Shown here piece after piece: positions 25,808-35,380 of a stretch of DNA of 64,000 bases. The DNA comes from CAVONV01 sp963697355 (GTDB taxonomy: Bacteria; Acidobacteriota; Vicinamibacteria; Marinacidobacterales; DATDRI01). The position numbers and the translations under genes are program-made. Below the pieces are notes generated by a model that ran no database searches, was not told the DNA's origin, and saw nothing but the letters and a program-made list of their open reading frames with translations. Within the stretch, counting starts at the first letter, position 1, and each line of letters starts with the position of its first letter. The stretch is from positions 62,001 through 126,000 of the forward strand of contig CAVONV010000011.1 of NCBI GenBank assembly GCA_963697355.1, in the 5' to 3' direction.

Positions 25808-26458
25808 ATGGCACAGATCTTCCATCCTAGCTTCAATTCACTCTCGAAGATTAGTATCGTTGGTGCCCTCGTGGTCGGGGGAGGTCTCGTCGGAGGTATC
25901 CTTCAGATCGGGCGTTCACCCTATGTCACTCGGGCCCAGGAGGCCCGCGAACAACCCGTCCCCTTCAGCCACAAGCACCACGTCAGCGGGCTCGGCCTCG
26001 ACTGCCGTTACTGCCACACCTCGGTCGAAGGCAGCGCTTTTGCGGGGATCCCTCCCACAGAGACTTGTATGACTTGTCACTCCCAAATTTGGGAGGAGAG
26101 CCCCATGCTGGAGCCGGTTCGAGAAAGCTACCGGACCGGCAAATCGATCGAATGGAATCGTCTGCATGATCTTGCTGATTTCGTCTACTTCAACCACAGC
26201 ATCCACGTAAAGAAGGGCGTTGGTTGCGATACCTGTCACGGCACGGTGGACCAGATGCCCCTCATGTGGAAAGAAAAAAGCCTCCAGATGGAGTGGTGTC
26301 TGGAGTGTCACCGCGAACCAGAAAGGTTCGTGCGCCCTCGTGAGGAGGTCTTCAACTATGAGTGGATTCCTCCGGTCGATCAGCTCACGTTGGGACAGGA
26401 ATTAGTGAAGAAATACGACATTCAGCGGTTAGACAATTGTTCCGTATGTCATCGCTGA
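25808..26458 (+). CDS. actA: Alternative complex III subunit ActA, pentaheme cytochrome c
   Basis: Electron-transfer subunit of alternative complex III, the quinol oxidase that replaces the bc1 complex. The 216 residues contain five CxxCH heme sites (CRYCH, CMTCH, CDTCH, CLECH, CSVCH), the number expected for ActA. An N-terminal helix (about 17-37) anchors it to the periplasmic face. The ATG at 25808 is preferred over a TTG two codons upstream. It is the first gene of the twelve-gene respiratory operon, and its stop overlaps the actB start. Confidence 0.93.
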   Translation: MAQIFHPSFNSLSKISIVGALVVGGGLVGGILQIGRSPYVTRAQEAREQPVPFSHKHHVSGLGLDCRYCHTSVEGSAFAGIPPTETCMTCHSQIWEESPMLEPVRESYRTGKSIEWNRLHDLADFVYFNHSIHVKKGVGCDTCHGTVDQMPLMWKEKSLQMEWCLECHREPERFVRPREEVFNYEWIPPVDQLTLGQELVKKYDIQRLDNCSVCHR

Positions 26459-29439
26459 TGAGCCAAAAGATGAAAGACACCGCCGTCGACTGGACCGAGA
26501 TCAGGGAAAGGCTCGCCAACACCAATGGCGAAGCTTACTGGCGAAGCCTCGAGGAATTGGCCAACACCCAAGGCTTCCAAGAGCTCCTCGAGAGAGAATT
26601 CCCACAAGGCGCTTCTGAATGGACGGACGCAGTGAGTCGCCGTCATTTCCTGTCATTGGCCGCTGCTTCGCTCGCATTGGCGGGATTGAGCGCTTGCACA
26701 CGCCAGCCGACGGAGAAGATTCTTCCATACGTTCAACAACCGGAAGAGATCGTACCCGGTGAGCCTCTTTACTTTGCTACTGCAATGGGGCTGCAGGGAA
26801 CCGGGACCGGAGTTCTCGTTGAAAGTCACACGGGCCGCCCTACCAAGATCGAAGGCAACGAAAAACATGCTGCAAGTCTAGGGGCGACCGACACGATGAC
26901 ACAGGCGTCGATACTGTGTCTCTATGATCCGGATCGCTCTCAAAGCGTGAAAAACGCCGGTGCCATCAGCACCTGGGGTGCCTTCCTCAACGACCTCGCG
27001 GTTAGACTCGAGACCGAGGAAGCTCGGCAGGGGGCGGGGCTTCGACTACTGACACCCTCCGTCTCTTCCCCGACCCTGGTCGCCCAGATCCAGGAACTGC
27101 TCGGCAAGTATCCCCGAGCGAAATGGCATCATTACGAGCCCGTCTCTCGAGACAACGTTTGGGAAGGCGCACGTCTCGCGTTTGACCGCGCTCTCGAGCC
27201 TCAGTACAGGCTGGACCGCGCCGATGTCATCGTGTCGCTCGATGCCGACTTTCTGAATCTAGGACCCGGTCATATTCGCTATTCGCGCGAGTTCGCGAAA
27301 CGTCGCCGAGTTTCGGAAGGCACGGATGACATGAATCGCCTCTACGTTGTCGAACCGACACCTTCCCTGACCGGGGCCATGGCGGACCATCGTTTGGCAA
27401 TAGGCGGCTCTGAAATCGAGGGACTCAGCCGTGCTATGGCTCGTCGGCTCGGTATTTCCGTTTCCAATGCACCCACGTCGGCGCCGGAAAAATGGGTCGA
27501 AACCGTTGCCAAAGACCTCGAAGCCCATCGCGGCGCGAGCTTAATCATCGCCGGAGAACACCAACCTCCAGCGGTACAGGCTCTCGCCCATGCGATGAAT
27601 GAGGTCTTGGGTAACAACGGCCGTACGGTCTTCTACACGGATCCGATTGTGGCATCTCCCGAGGGAAGCTCGTCTCAAACCGCGTCGTTCCGCGACCTGG
27701 TCGAGGACATGCGAGCAGGTCGAGTGGACAACCTCGTCATTCTTGAAGCCAATCCCGTCTATGACGCTCCGGCAGACTTTGATTTCGCGGCCCTCTTGGA
27801 CAAGGTCGCTTTCCGCGTGCACTCAGGCCTCTACGAAGACGAGACGGCGGATCTCTGTCATTGGCACATTCCCCAGGCACACTATCTAGAGTCGTGGGGA
27901 GACATCCGAGCCTTCGATGGAACCGCTTCGATAGTACAACCTTTAATAGAGCCTCTCTATGGAGGCAAAACGTCTCACGAGATTCTGTCTACATTTCTAG
28001 GTCAGCCCGAACCGTCTGCCCACGAAATCATCCAAAACTATTGGAAAAGCCAGAACCCAAAGTTCTCTTGGGACAGGGCGCTTCACGATGGAATCGTTCC
28101 GGAGACAAACTACGAGCCTCAAAGTGCCTCTTTGCAGGAAGGGCTCGACTCGCGGCTCCCTTCTCCATCAACGACAACCGATGGTTTCGAGCTTGTTTTC
28201 CGCCCCGACTCGTCGGTTTTCGATGGACGATTCGCCAATAACGGTTGGCTCCAGGAGCTTCCGAGGGCATCAACACGATTGACGTGGGACAACGCAGCCC
28301 TCATCAGCCGACCAGCAGCCGACGCGTTGGACCTCGAGAATGGAGATGTCGTCGAGCTCAAGAAGGACGACCTGAGTGTTGAAGCACCGATTTGGATCAC
28401 TCCCGGCCAATCAAAATACACGATAACGGTGCACTTGGGCTATGGAAGAACCAAGTCGGGTCGAGTCGGGACGGGAGTGGGGTTCAATGCCTATCGACTT
28501 CGCACGTCCCGTTTTCCCTGGATGGATGCGGGTATCGAGATCACAAAGACGGACAAACGACACTCGCTCGCTTCCACTCAGAACCACAATGTCATGGAGG
28601 GACGCCATCTCATTCGAGAGGCCTCTTTGGCGGACTACCGCGAGCACCCGGACTTCGCCCACGAGCTCGGTCACGAGCCCGATGAGGACATGACGCTCTA
28701 CCCCCATCAGAACAACGACGGCTACGCTTGGGGAATGGTCATCGACCTCAATCAATGCACCGGCTGTAACGCCTGTATGGTGGCATGTCAATCGGAGAAC
28801 AACATCCCGGTGGTGGGCAAGACGGAGGTCATGCGCGGTCGCGAAATGCACTGGATCCGAGTGGACCGCTACTACACAGGGGACCCCGACGATCCCGCGG
28901 GGACTGTACACCAACCCGTCCCCTGCATGCATTGCGAGAACGCCCCCTGCGAACCGGTTTGTCCGGTCGGTGCTACGGCTCACGGTCCCGAAGGACTGAA
29001 CGAAATGGTTTACAACCGCTGTGTGGGCACTCGGTACTGTTCGAACAACTGTCCTTATAAGGTGCGACGGTTCAACTTCATTCAATACAGTGACTACGAT
29101 ACGCCTGTCGCCAAGCTTCTCGCCAATCCGGATGTCACCGTCCGCACCCGCGGCGTGATGGAAAAATGCACCTACTGCGTTCAAAGGATCAATGTCGCAC
29201 GCATCCAAGCGAAGCGCGAGGACCGAACCCTGGCCGACGGAGATGTCGTGACGGCCTGCCAAGGGGCCTGTCCCGCCGAGGCCATTACCTTTGGGGACAT
29301 CAACGATCGGGACTCGAGGGTCTCTAGGCTCAAGGCAGATCCGAGGAACTATGGGATTCTCACGCAACTGAACGTTCGACCTCGTACCACGTATCTTGCC
29401 AAGCTTCGAAATCCGAACCCAGAGCTCGAGGAGAGCTAA
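26458..29439 (+). CDS. actB: Alternative complex III subunit ActB, iron-sulfur protein
   Basis: Large periplasmic iron-sulfur subunit of ACIII, 993 residues. A Tat signal (SRRHFLSLAAASLALAGLSAC, RR at 61-62) follows a 55-residue N-terminal segment and ends in a lipobox-like LSAC. Residues about 80-720 have the molybdopterin-oxidoreductase fold, which in ACIII holds no molybdenum. From residue 767 a ferredoxin-type domain carries four cysteine sets (CTGCNAC, CMHCENAPC, CVGTRYCSNNC, CTYC with CQGAC) for three 4Fe-4S and one 3Fe-4S cluster. The ATG overlaps the actA stop (ATGA). Confidence 0.95.
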   Translation: MSQKMKDTAVDWTEIRERLANTNGEAYWRSLEELANTQGFQELLEREFPQGASEWTDAVSRRHFLSLAAASLALAGLSACTRQPTEKILPYVQQPEEIVPGEPLYFATAMGLQGTGTGVLVESHTGRPTKIEGNEKHAASLGATDTMTQASILCLYDPDRSQSVKNAGAISTWGAFLNDLAVRLETEEARQGAGLRLLTPSVSSPTLVAQIQELLGKYPRAKWHHYEPVSRDNVWEGARLAFDRALEPQYRLDRADVIVSLDADFLNLGPGHIRYSREFAKRRRVSEGTDDMNRLYVVEPTPSLTGAMADHRLAIGGSEIEGLSRAMARRLGISVSNAPTSAPEKWVETVAKDLEAHRGASLIIAGEHQPPAVQALAHAMNEVLGNNGRTVFYTDPIVASPEGSSSQTASFRDLVEDMRAGRVDNLVILEANPVYDAPADFDFAALLDKVAFRVHSGLYEDETADLCHWHIPQAHYLESWGDIRAFDGTASIVQPLIEPLYGGKTSHEILSTFLGQPEPSAHEIIQNYWKSQNPKFSWDRALHDGIVPETNYEPQSASLQEGLDSRLPSPSTTTDGFELVFRPDSSVFDGRFANNGWLQELPRASTRLTWDNAALISRPAADALDLENGDVVELKKDDLSVEAPIWITPGQSKYTITVHLGYGRTKSGRVGTGVGFNAYRLRTSRFPWMDAGIEITKTDKRHSLASTQNHNVMEGRHLIREASLADYREHPDFAHELGHEPDEDMTLYPHQNNDGYAWGMVIDLNQCTGCNACMVACQSENNIPVVGKTEVMRGREMHWIRVDRYYTGDPDDPAGTVHQPVPCMHCENAPCEPVCPVGATAHGPEGLNEMVYNRCVGTRYCSNNCPYKVRRFNFIQYSDYDTPVAKLLANPDVTVRTRGVMEKCTYCVQRINVARIQAKREDRTLADGDVVTACQGACPAEAITFGDINDRDSRVSRLKADPRNYGILTQLNVRPRTTYLAKLRNPNPELEES

Positions 29440-29445
29440 TCCGAT

Positions 29446-30816
29446 ATGGCCACCTCACCCGCTTCGGCAAAACAACCACCTCTGGTGGAGCCCGGCCACA
29501 CCTACGCTTCGGTCACCGACAAGGTCACCGGGATCCCATTGAGTCGCAAGACTCCGCGGCACTGGATCCTCGGCTTCGCAATCGCTTTCATCCTGGCCAA
29601 CGCCCTTCTCCTGTCGGTGGCCTACCTGTTCGTCAAAGGAACCGGGATTTGGGGCATCAACATCCCCGTAGGTTGGGGATTTGCCATCATCAACTTTGTC
29701 TGGTGGATTGGAATCGGTCATGCCGGCACGCTCATCTCGGCCATCCTCCTCTTGATGCGCCAAAACTGGCGAAACTCCATCAACCGGTTGGCGGAAGCCA
29801 TGACGCTGTTCGCTGTGGCCTGTGCGGGCCTCTTCCCCCTCATCCACATGGGACGACCGTGGCTGGCCTACTGGGTTTTTCCTTATCCCAACACCATGGG
29901 ACTCTTGCCTCAGTTTAGAAGCCCCCTGGTTTGGGATGTCTTTGCCGTATCGACCTACGGCACCGTGTCATTGATGTTCTGGTTCGTAGGGCTCCTACCG
30001 GATCTCGCGAGTATGCGCGATCGCGCCAAGAACCCGTTCGTAAAAACCTTCTACGGTCTTCTTGCCATGGGTTGGCGAGGCTCCGCCGTCCACTGGAGCC
30101 GCTACGAAACAGCCTATCTTCTTCTGGCAGGTTTAGCGACGCCTCTGGTCGTTTCGGTCCATACCGTGGTGAGCTTCGATTTCGCCATTTCCATCATTCC
30201 GGGTTGGCATACAACGATTTTCCCGCCGTACTTCGTAGCGGGAGCCATCTTTTCGGGTTTCGCCATGGTTTTGACGCTGACCATACCCATTAGAGCCCTT
30301 TACAAACTGGAACACTTCATCACGAAGCGGCACCTCGATTTCATGGCCAAGGTCATGTTGGCTACCGGCCTTATCGTGGCTTACGGCTATGGGATGGAAA
30401 TGTTCATGGCCTGGTACAGCGGTAGTGAGTACGAAGGATTCGCTATCTTCAATCGCTTGACCGGTCCTTACGCGGTCCAATACTGGGCACTCATTTTGTG
30501 CAATGTTCTGGTGCCGCAGCTTCTTTGGTTCAAACAGGTCCGCTCGAACCTCGTTGTTCTCTTCGTCATCTCCATCATTGTCAACGTCGGCATGTGGCTA
30601 GAGAGGTTCGTCATCATTGTGACCAGCCTGAGCCAAGACTTCCTACCTTCGTCGTGGGAGATGTACAACCCGACGATGTGGGACTGGTCCACTTATGTAG
30701 GAACGATTGGGCTGTTCCTGGCTCTACTGTACTTGTTCCTCCGGTTCTTACCCATGATTCCTATATTCGAGGTTCAGACGTTGCTGCCCAAGCCGGAGTC
30801 CAAGATTTCAAAGTAG
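29446..30816 (+). CDS. actC: Alternative complex III subunit ActC, NrfD-like quinol-binding protein
   Basis: Membrane subunit of the NrfD/PsrC family that oxidises quinol in ACIII. The 456 residues hold about ten predicted helices, beginning with WILGFAIAFILANALLL. The loop GWGFAIINFVWWIGIGHAGTLISA and helix LATPLVVSVHTVVSFDFA are conserved in ActC, and His in GIGHAG is a likely quinol or proton-path residue. It lies 6 bp after actB. Confidence 0.94.
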   Translation: MATSPASAKQPPLVEPGHTYASVTDKVTGIPLSRKTPRHWILGFAIAFILANALLLSVAYLFVKGTGIWGINIPVGWGFAIINFVWWIGIGHAGTLISAILLLMRQNWRNSINRLAEAMTLFAVACAGLFPLIHMGRPWLAYWVFPYPNTMGLLPQFRSPLVWDVFAVSTYGTVSLMFWFVGLLPDLASMRDRAKNPFVKTFYGLLAMGWRGSAVHWSRYETAYLLLAGLATPLVVSVHTVVSFDFAISIIPGWHTTIFPPYFVAGAIFSGFAMVLTLTIPIRALYKLEHFITKRHLDFMAKVMLATGLIVAYGYGMEMFMAWYSGSEYEGFAIFNRLTGPYAVQYWALILCNVLVPQLLWFKQVRSNLVVLFVISIIVNVGMWLERFVIIVTSLSQDFLPSSWEMYNPTMWDWSTYVGTIGLFLALLYLFLRFLPMIPIFEVQTLLPKPESKISK

Positions 30817-30840
30817 AACGAGACATTTGAGTTGAGAGGC

Positions 30841-31386
30841 ATGAAAACAAATTCCAAACCATCGATTTACGGACTCATGGCCGAGTTCGACGGTCCGGAT
30901 GAGCTCTTGTCCGCGGCCAACAAAGCTCGGGAAGAGGGCTATCGGGCCATGGACGCCTATACGCCATTTCCGGTTCATCACCTCGCGGAAGCACTCGGCA
31001 AGGAGAAGCACCGTCTTCCACTCCTGGTGCTCGCAGGTGCCGTTTTGGGAGGGCTAGCGGGATACGCCATCCAGTACTTCGGCACGGTGCTCTACTACCC
31101 TATCAATATCGGTGGCAAGCCGCTCCATAGCTGGCCGGCCTTCATTCCTGTGACCTTCGAGCTCACCGTGCTCGGCGGAGCCGTCGCTGCGGTAGTCGGC
31201 ATGCTCGCGATGAACGGTCTTCCGATGCCTTATCACCCGGTGTTTAATGTGCCGCGCTTCGAGCTTGCGAGCCGAGACAAATTCTTCCTCTGTATCGAAG
31301 CCACAGACCCGAGGTTTGCCCGTGATGACACGTGGCGCTTTCTGGAAAGTCTCGAGGCCCGAGAGGTGACAGAAGTTGAGCACTAA
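30841..31386 (+). CDS. actD: Alternative complex III subunit ActD (DUF3341)
   Basis: Small ACIII membrane subunit of the DUF3341 family, 181 residues. An N-terminal soluble part (GLMAEFDGPDELLSAANKAREEGYRAMDAYTPFPVH) is followed by two helices (about 62-80 and 100-122). It has no cofactor motif. I use the ATG at 30841; a TTG three codons upstream is in frame. It lies between actC and actE as in other ACIII operons. Confidence 0.92.
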   Translation: MKTNSKPSIYGLMAEFDGPDELLSAANKAREEGYRAMDAYTPFPVHHLAEALGKEKHRLPLLVLAGAVLGGLAGYAIQYFGTVLYYPINIGGKPLHSWPAFIPVTFELTVLGGAVAAVVGMLAMNGLPMPYHPVFNVPRFELASRDKFFLCIEATDPRFARDDTWRFLESLEAREVTEVEH

Positions 31387-31978
31387 CAACATCTTGTCGA
31401 CTCGTTCCTTGAAGGGAGCAACGTTTGTCGTCGTCTCCATGCTCTTGGCAACTGGGTGTCGCCAGGACATGCACGACCAACCGCGTTTCGAAGCTCTCGA
31501 AGCCAGCGATTTCTTCGAGGATGGCCGCTCTGCCCGTCCGTATGTCAACGGCACGATCGCCCGCGGAGCGCTCCGAGAGAACCTGCACTTCTACTATGGG
31601 CGCATCAATGGGGAGATAGCCGACAGCGTTCCCTTCCAAGTAAGCCGCGAAGTTCTGGAAAGGGGTCACGAACGTTTTGACATCTTTTGCACACCTTGCC
31701 ACGGGCAGTTGGGTAACGGCGAGGGGATGATCGTTCAGAGGGGATTCCGCCGTCCACCATCCTTCCACGAGGAAAGACTTCTCAATATGCCAGTCGGCCA
31801 CTTCTACGATGTCATCTCCAATGGCTTCGGGACCATGGTGGACTACTCCTCCCGCATTTCTCCAAAAGATCGTTGGGCAATCGCGGCATACATAAGGGCC
31901 CTCCAGTTGAGTCAGCGAGCGACCCTCGAAGACGTGCCTCCGACGGAGCGCCAGAGGCTGGAGGAGATGGGACAGTGA
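31376..31978 (+). CDS. actE: Alternative complex III subunit ActE, monoheme cytochrome c
   Basis: Monoheme cytochrome c lipoprotein of ACIII, 200 residues. A signal with lipobox LATGC is followed by a cytochrome c domain with one CTPCH site near residue 105; a distal Met ligand could come from the conserved region NMPVGHF. I start at a TTG that overlaps the end of actD by 11 bp, because the nearest ATG would cut into the signal peptide. The stop overlaps the actF start. Confidence 0.9.
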   Translation: MSTNNILSTRSLKGATFVVVSMLLATGCRQDMHDQPRFEALEASDFFEDGRSARPYVNGTIARGALRENLHFYYGRINGEIADSVPFQVSREVLERGHERFDIFCTPCHGQLGNGEGMIVQRGFRRPPSFHEERLLNMPVGHFYDVISNGFGTMVDYSSRISPKDRWAIAAYIRALQLSQRATLEDVPPTERQRLEEMGQ

Positions 31979-33165
31979 GTTTGCCGAAGGTTTTGACGGA
32001 CAAGCTGAGCGGACTGGGAAGGCGTGCCTCGATCATAGGAGTCGTAGCACTGGCGGCCTGTATCGTGGGTGCCTTTGCTTCTCCGGATCAATTTTTCCGG
32101 TCGTATTTGGTCGGATACCTCTTGTGGATCAGCGTGGCTCTCGGTTCACTGGCCTTGCTGATGCTCCAACATCTGATCACGGGTGAGTGGGGTTGGATAG
32201 GCCGTCGTTCATTCGAAGCTGCCGCAAGCACGCTGTGGTTCCTGGCCATTGGCTTCATCCCTATAGTCATCGGCTTGAGCCGAATCTATGTCTGGGCGGC
32301 CCCGGGGCATGTTGGCGGTGACACGCTCCTCGAGCACAAGGCACCTTACTTGAATGTGACTTTCTTCCTGGTCCGGGCGGGGATCTATTTCATTATCTGG
32401 ATAGGTCTGACGACTCTACTGACCCGGTGGTCTCGGCAGCAAGACCAAGGCGGCCTTTCGGTGGCCGGCCGGTTCCAACTGGGAAGCGGCTTGGGTTTGC
32501 TCCTCTTTGCGCTCACGGCTTCTTTTGCTGCGGTGGATTGGATCATGTCTATCGAACCGCATTGGTTCTCGACGATTTACGGTCTCCAGTTCATCGTCGG
32601 ACTCATACTCACGGCCCTCGCGTTCATGGTACCGATCCTGTTACTCCTCTCGGCGGACGAACCGCTGAAGGATCGCATGAGACCATCCCACTTCCACGAC
32701 TTCGGGAACCTGCTCCTCGCCTTCGTCCTACTTTGGGCCTATCTCGCGTTCTCGCAGTACCTCATTACATGGACCGGTAATTTGCCGGAGGAGATTCCTT
32801 GGTACCTCAACCGTACGCGGGGCGGATGGCAATGGATTGGATTGATTTTGGTGGTTTTTCATTTCGCGGTGCCCTTTGCCATCCTACTTTCGAGGACCGC
32901 CAAACGGAGTGCCCGAGTTCTATCGCGAGTGGCTATCGCCCTATTGCTGCTGCGTTTGATCGATACTATTTGGCTGGTTGCACCGGCGTACTCGAGCGAA
33001 CTGACCATCCACTGGATGGACATCCTGGCACCCATCGGCATCGGAGGTTTGTGGATTGCTGCTTTTTTGCGGCAGCTCGCGTCCACACCCGTTCTGCCGG
33101 TCAACGACCCTCGCTTCACAGAAGCCGTTGCAACGGAGGAGGCGGTTGAATATGGAACCCGTTAA
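31975..33165 (+). CDS. actF: Alternative complex III subunit ActF
   Basis: Second large NrfD-like membrane subunit of ACIII, 396 residues and about ten helices. Typical stretches are GWIGRRSFEAAASTLW, HKAPYLNVTFFLVRAGIYF and RPSHFHDFGNLLLAFVLLWAYLAFSQYLITWTGNLPEE. The GTG start overlaps the actE stop (GTGA); the open frame extends about 34 codons further up but only across actE. Confidence 0.93.
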   Translation: MSLPKVLTDKLSGLGRRASIIGVVALAACIVGAFASPDQFFRSYLVGYLLWISVALGSLALLMLQHLITGEWGWIGRRSFEAAASTLWFLAIGFIPIVIGLSRIYVWAAPGHVGGDTLLEHKAPYLNVTFFLVRAGIYFIIWIGLTTLLTRWSRQQDQGGLSVAGRFQLGSGLGLLLFALTASFAAVDWIMSIEPHWFSTIYGLQFIVGLILTALAFMVPILLLLSADEPLKDRMRPSHFHDFGNLLLAFVLLWAYLAFSQYLITWTGNLPEEIPWYLNRTRGGWQWIGLILVVFHFAVPFAILLSRTAKRSARVLSRVAIALLLLRLIDTIWLVAPAYSSELTIHWMDILAPIGIGGLWIAAFLRQLASTPVLPVNDPRFTEAVATEEAVEYGTR

Positions 33166-33553
33166 GAAAGGCAGTGGCCGCGGCCACGAGACCAGTGACG
33201 CCAGTCTCAAAGCCGCCCTGATGCTCATGCTGATGACGCTGGGGTTCGTCGTGGTGGGTGTCGTGTCCATGTACTTTTTATTCGGCCTCGTCATCGACTA
33301 TCGGGCGAGCAAAGACACGCCGCCCTCCCCTCTCGAAGGCTCGAGGGCACCGTTCGCCGGACCTCGTCTTCAGGTCGCTCCGCCCCTGGACATGGATGAA
33401 ATGAAAGCGGCAGAGAACGAGGTCCTCGATTCCTACGGCTGGATCGACCGCGAAGCGGGAATCGTTCGCATTCCAATCGACAGGGCCATTGGTCTGCTGG
33501 CCGAGCGTGGCTTGCCCAAATCGCAGACACCAAGCGCCGGCAACGAGGAGTAG
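33152..33553 (+). CDS. Small membrane protein of ACIII-cox operons
   Basis: A 133-residue protein with one membrane helix (about 20-45) and a periplasmic tail ending in a conserved-looking block, YGWIDREAGIVRIPIDRAIGLLAERG. This block is frequent in small proteins encoded between actF and the SCO gene in other bacteria. Its function is unknown to me; placement suggests assembly or stabilisation of the ACIII-oxidase unit. It overlaps the end of actF by 14 bp. Confidence 0.8.
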   Translation: MEPVKKGSGRGHETSDASLKAALMLMLMTLGFVVVGVVSMYFLFGLVIDYRASKDTPPSPLEGSRAPFAGPRLQVAPPLDMDEMKAAENEVLDSYGWIDREAGIVRIPIDRAIGLLAERGLPKSQTPSAGNEE

Positions 33554-33559
33554 CTAACA

Positions 33560-34411
33560 ATGAAACGACGGCTCCCGGGAATCTCTTTATTCGTGGCTTT
33601 CTTCGCCTTGATCACCTTCGCAGGTGTGACGACGACCGAAGGTCAAGGGTATTCACCTGAGTTTCTGGAACAAATAGGTATCGATCAACGCCTGGACGAG
33701 CAGGTTCCTCTCGATCTCGCTTTTCGTGACGAACAAGGAAAAGAGATTCGACTCGGTGATTATTTCGGTGAAAAGCCGGTCATCCTGGTACTCGTCTACT
33801 ACGAGTGCCCGATGCTCTGTACGGAAGTCTTGAACGGGGTCCTCCGCAGCTTGAGAGCACTATCGTTCACGGCAGGTCAGGAGTTCGATGTTGTGACGGT
33901 GAGCTTCGATCCCGAAGAAACTCCTGTCCTGGCCCTCACCAAGAAACGCATGTATCTCGAGCGCTACAACCGACCCGGGGCTGCGGAGGGGTGGCATTTC
34001 TTGACGGGAAGTGAGGAGTCGATTCGCCGGCTGACCGAGGCGGTGGGCTTCCGTTACGTCTACGTACCGGCACGCGATCAGTTCGCCCATGCAAGCGGAA
34101 TCATGGTCTTGACTCCGACAGGTAAGGTGTCGCGCTACTTCTATGGCGTCGAGTTTCCCACTCGAGACCTGCGGCTGGGCCTCGTCGAAGCCGCGGCCAA
34201 CCGCATCGGCAGCGCTGTAGATCAAGTACTGCTACTTTGCTTTCATTACGACCCTACGACCGGCAAGTACGGATTCGTCATCATGAACGCTATTCGCTTC
34301 GCCGCACTGGTCACCGTCGTAGGATTGGGCATGTTCATGGTACCCGGCTTTCTCCGGGACAGAAAAAAAACCCGTCTTGCCCGCCAGGCCGAGCACACCG
34401 CGGGAAGGTGA
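33560..34411 (+). CDS. SCO1/SenC copper chaperone
   Basis: Thioredoxin-fold copper protein that loads the CuA site of cytochrome oxidase subunit II, which is encoded next. The 283 residues include a signal or anchor (about 7-25), the copper motif YECPMLC (CxxxC) and the third ligand His in FAHASG. An extra C-terminal helix (IRFAALVTVVGLGMFMVPGF) anchors it from the other end, a feature of SCO proteins in ACIII-linked operons. Confidence 0.92.
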   Translation: MKRRLPGISLFVAFFALITFAGVTTTEGQGYSPEFLEQIGIDQRLDEQVPLDLAFRDEQGKEIRLGDYFGEKPVILVLVYYECPMLCTEVLNGVLRSLRALSFTAGQEFDVVTVSFDPEETPVLALTKKRMYLERYNRPGAAEGWHFLTGSEESIRRLTEAVGFRYVYVPARDQFAHASGIMVLTPTGKVSRYFYGVEFPTRDLRLGLVEAAANRIGSAVDQVLLLCFHYDPTTGKYGFVIMNAIRFAALVTVVGLGMFMVPGFLRDRKKTRLARQAEHTAGR

Positions 34412-34426
34412 TATTGAAAGAGCATC

Positions 34427-35380
34427 ATGTTTGAGAAGTTCCCTCTGATACCCGAACAGGCCTCCACCTACGCAGCTCAATACGATCTGCTCTGGTGGGC
34501 TCAAGTTGCTTTCACGGTTGGGATGTCGGCGCTCATTTTCGCGGTCATCTTCTTTTTTGTCGTGAGATACCGTCGCAGGTCGGTAAGTGAAGCGGGCTCA
34601 CCCATCCATGGCAACATCTTTTTGGAGCTCATATGGACCGCCATCCCGTTCGGCATCGCCGTCGTGCTGCTGATTTGGTCGGTAAGTCTCTTCCTCAATT
34701 ATGCACGGCCCCCCGAAGATGCTCTGAACATATCCGTGGTGGGAAAGCAATGGATGTGGAAACTCCAACACCCGAACGGTAGACGAGAAATCAACGAGCT
34801 CCATATTCCGTTAGGTCGTGCCGTCCGGCTGACGTTGGCGACCGAGGACGTCATTCATAGCTTTTTCGTTCCCGCTTTCCGCGTCAAACAAGACGTCGTT
34901 CCCGGGCGTTACACGACTCTTTGGTTCGAAGCCACCAAAATTGGTGAGTATCACTTGTTTTGTGCCGAGTATTGCGGAACGAGTCACTCGTCGATGCGGG
35001 GGCGGGTTGTAGTCATGGATCCACTGGAGTATCAAAATTGGCTTGCCGGGGCGGACCCCGAGGAATCTCCGGTGGCGGTGGGTGAGCGGCTCTTCGAGCA
35101 GTACGGATGTAAAACCTGCCATCAAGCGGGTGACCTCGAGCGCGGTCCTTCACTCACCGGTGTCATCGGCTCGACGGTGCTATTGACGAGTGGCGAGACC
35201 GTGACCGTCGATGACGACTACCTTCGCGAGTCCATTTTCAACCCGAGAGCCAAAATCGTGGATGGTTACAGGGATCTCATGCCTGCTTTCCGAGGTCTGG
35301 TAAGCGAGGAATCGCTTTTGCAGCTCATCGCCTTCATAAAGTCGCTGAGTCCGACACAGACAGGTGTAACAGAATCATGA
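34427..35380 (+). CDS. coxB: Cytochrome c oxidase subunit II with fused cytochrome c (caa3 type)
   Basis: CuA-bearing subunit, 317 residues. Two helices (about 24-46 and 64-87) are followed by a cupredoxin domain with the CuA ligands in DVIHSF and CAEYCGTSHSSM, then a cytochrome c domain with CKTCH near residue 230. This fusion defines caa3 oxidases and lets them accept electrons straight from ACIII. The stop overlaps coxA (ATGA). Confidence 0.95.
   Translation: MFEKFPLIPEQASTYAAQYDLLWWAQVAFTVGMSALIFAVIFFFVVRYRRRSVSEAGSPIHGNIFLELIWTAIPFGIAVVLLIWSVSLFLNYARPPEDALNISVVGKQWMWKLQHPNGRREINELHIPLGRAVRLTLATEDVIHSFFVPAFRVKQDVVPGRYTTLWFEATKIGEYHLFCAEYCGTSHSSMRGRVVVMDPLEYQNWLAGADPEESPVAVGERLFEQYGCKTCHQAGDLERGPSLTGVIGSTVLLTSGETVTVDDDYLRESIFNPRAKIVDGYRDLMPAFRGLVSEESLLQLIAFIKSLSPTQTGVTES

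Noticed and set aside
28411..29367. Long antisense open frame of 318 codons within actB
   Set aside because: It lies wholly opposite a well-supported coding region, and long shadow frames are expected at this GC content.
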